From Janibacter limosus NBRC 16128 (lineage in GTDB: Bacteria > Actinomycetota > Actinomycetes > Actinomycetales > Dermatophilaceae), in the NCBI RefSeq assembly GCF_001570985.1, contig NZ_BCSS01000016.1, positions 1-64,000 of the forward strand: 64,000 nt of DNA, read 5' to 3'. Both the position numbers and the translations under genes were made by a program. The notes beneath the pieces are model-generated. The model was not told where the DNA came from and searched no databases. It saw only the letters and a program-made list of their open reading frames with translations. Below are positions 63,145 through 64,000 of the stretch, one piece after another (positions within the stretch are counted from its first letter, which is position 1; the number at the start of each line of letters is the position of its first letter).

Positions 63145-63956
63145 GAGACCAACCTCTTGGTCATCCCGGTGCGGGCGTAGACCCACCCGAGCGCCACGAA
63201 GGCGATCAGCACCACCAGGTGCACCAGGTCGAAGGGGGTGAAGCTCCCGTGCGCGGAGGACCGCACCAGCTCGACGCCGTGCCACAGCGGCGTCACCCAG
63301 GCGAGCGCCTCGAGGACGAGGGGCAGCCGGTCGACGGGGAAGAAGACACCGGAGAAGAGCATGAGCGGCGTGATGACGAGGCGGTAGACGACGTTGAAGG
63401 AGGAGTCCCCCTTCGCCCGCGCCGTGAACCCGAAGAGCGGCACCGCGAAGGCGAGCGTCACGAGCACCCCGATCGGGACCGCGAGCAGCACCCACCAGGA
63501 GGTGAAGCTGCCGAAGAGTGCCGCCACGAGCACGAAGGCCGCAGCCGCGATCGCGCCCTGGACCGCGACGACGCTCAGGTGACCGAGCAGCAGGTCGCTG
63601 ACGGTCAGCGGCGTCGCGAGCATCGAGTGGTACATCCGGTTCCACGTGAAGAGCCCGTAGACCGGGTAGGTCGACTCGCTGACCGCGGTCATCATCGCCT
63701 GCACGGCGACCATCCCGGGCGCGACGAAGAGCAGGTAGGGCACACCGTCCACTCCCCCCGACGAGCCGTCGACGAGCGAGCCGAGGCCCAGACCCATCGC
63801 GAGCAGGAAGAGCAACGGCGAGACGAAGCGGCTGAAGAGCGAGCCCTGCCAGGTGCGCTTGTAGACGACGAGGAAGTAGCCCGCGACGGCCCGCACCCGC
63901 TCCGCAGGACGAAGGGGGGTCCGCTCGCCGTGGACGTGGCGCGAGACGACGCTCAT
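63141..63956 (-). CDS. ABC-2 type transporter permease (first)
   Basis: A 271-residue permease with six helices: FLVVYKRTWQGSLFSRFVSP at the start, NRMYHSMLATPLTVSDLLLG as the coupling segment and ITPLMLFSGVFFPVDRLPLV near the end. It is related to, but distinct from, the second permease, so the channel is probably a heterodimer. The ATG overlaps the stop of the ATPase gene by one base (TGATG). Drug or glycolipid export is a typical role; the substrate is unknown. Confidence 0.92.
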   Translation of the reverse strand: MSVVSRHVHGERTPLRPAERVRAVAGYFLVVYKRTWQGSLFSRFVSPLLFLLAMGLGLGSLVDGSSGGVDGVPYLLFVAPGMVAVQAMMTAVSESTYPVYGLFTWNRMYHSMLATPLTVSDLLLGHLSVVAVQGAIAAAAFVLVAALFGSFTSWWVLLAVPIGVLVTLAFAVPLFGFTARAKGDSSFNVVYRLVITPLMLFSGVFFPVDRLPLVLEALAWVTPLWHGVELVRSSAHGSFTPFDLVHLVVLIAFVALGWVYARTGMTKRLVS

Positions 63957-64000
63957 CAGTCGACCAGCGTGCGACCGGTGAGGTGGAGGAAGACGTCCTC
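63956..64000 (-). CDS. ABC transporter ATP-binding protein, C-terminal fragment at window edge
   Basis: Only the last 14 codons and the stop are in the window. They read EDVFLHLTGRTLVD, the normal end of DrrA-like drug-exporter ATPases (ED-V-F-L-x-L-TG). The gene continues beyond position 64,000. Its stop overlaps the first permease start (TGATG), so the exporter is an ATPase-permease-permease operon. Confidence 0.8.
   Translation of the reverse strand, partial: EDVFLHLTGRTLVD

Noticed and set aside
62353-63645. Longer 430-codon reading of the second ABC permease
   Set aside because: The upstream part lies in another frame of the first permease gene; the GTG at 63142-63144 overlaps that gene's stop in the usual way.

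Overview
The window is a high-GC, densely packed chromosome segment from an actinobacterium. Gene content, gene order and the preference for GTG/ATG starts in GTGA and ATGA overlaps suggest the order Micrococcales, probably an Intrasporangiaceae-like genus such as Janibacter or Knoellia. That placement is an inference from content, not from a search. No rRNA, tRNA, CRISPR array, insertion sequence or prophage was seen. Almost every gap over 300 bases is explained; the largest (about 38,020-38,600) holds a decayed gene.

Layout. (1) 0-11 kb is the conserved hrcA / DUF3097 / hemW / lepA / rpsT / holA block, with a CIRCE operator at hrcA, a strong bidirectional terminator by rpsT, and a broken araC-VOC gene pair at 6.1-7.2 kb. 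(2) 11-26 kb holds an aldo/keto reductase and a DinG-type helicase, an MMPL exporter coupled to a NarL-type two-component system, a GH63-like glycosidase, an OmpR-type two-component system led by a poly-aspartate membrane protein, and a uracil/xanthine permease. (3) 26-36.5 kb holds a DUF3516-type helicase, an amino-acid ABC importer whose binding protein and permease are fused, an NCS1 permease coupled to an isochorismatase-family hydrolase, and a divergent LysG/LysE-type regulator-exporter pair. (4) 36.5-48.8 kb holds hflX, the decayed gene, an amino-acid permease, glpD/glpK and an SOS-box-preceded DUF222/HNH gene. (5) 47-54 kb holds def-miaA-dapF-ggt (stops and starts overlapping), yceI, an orphan MT0933-type antitoxin and miaB. 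(6) 54-60.3 kb holds a transglutaminase / alpha-E / circularly permuted ATP-grasp operon and then a three-gene module: an EspG-like candidate, a WXG100-lipase fusion and a lipoprotein. (7) 60.4-64 kb holds recX-recA with an SOS box and an ABC-2 exporter cut by the window end.

How it works together. Two SOS boxes place recA and the HNH gene in a LexA regulon. CIRCE makes hrcA a heat-shock node. The minus-strand chain recA-recX-miaB-miaA-dapF-hflX keeps the usual actinobacterial order but is interrupted by accessory blocks, and these carry the most interesting material. The best candidate for a new system is 57.3-60.3 kb, which looks like a type VII-secreted lipase effector with a coupled upstream partner and a lipoprotein that could be its immunity protein. 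At genome scale, the heptamer CGAAGGG is strikingly frequent in both orientations and is often written as Glu-Gly using GAA-GGG, codons otherwise disfavoured here.
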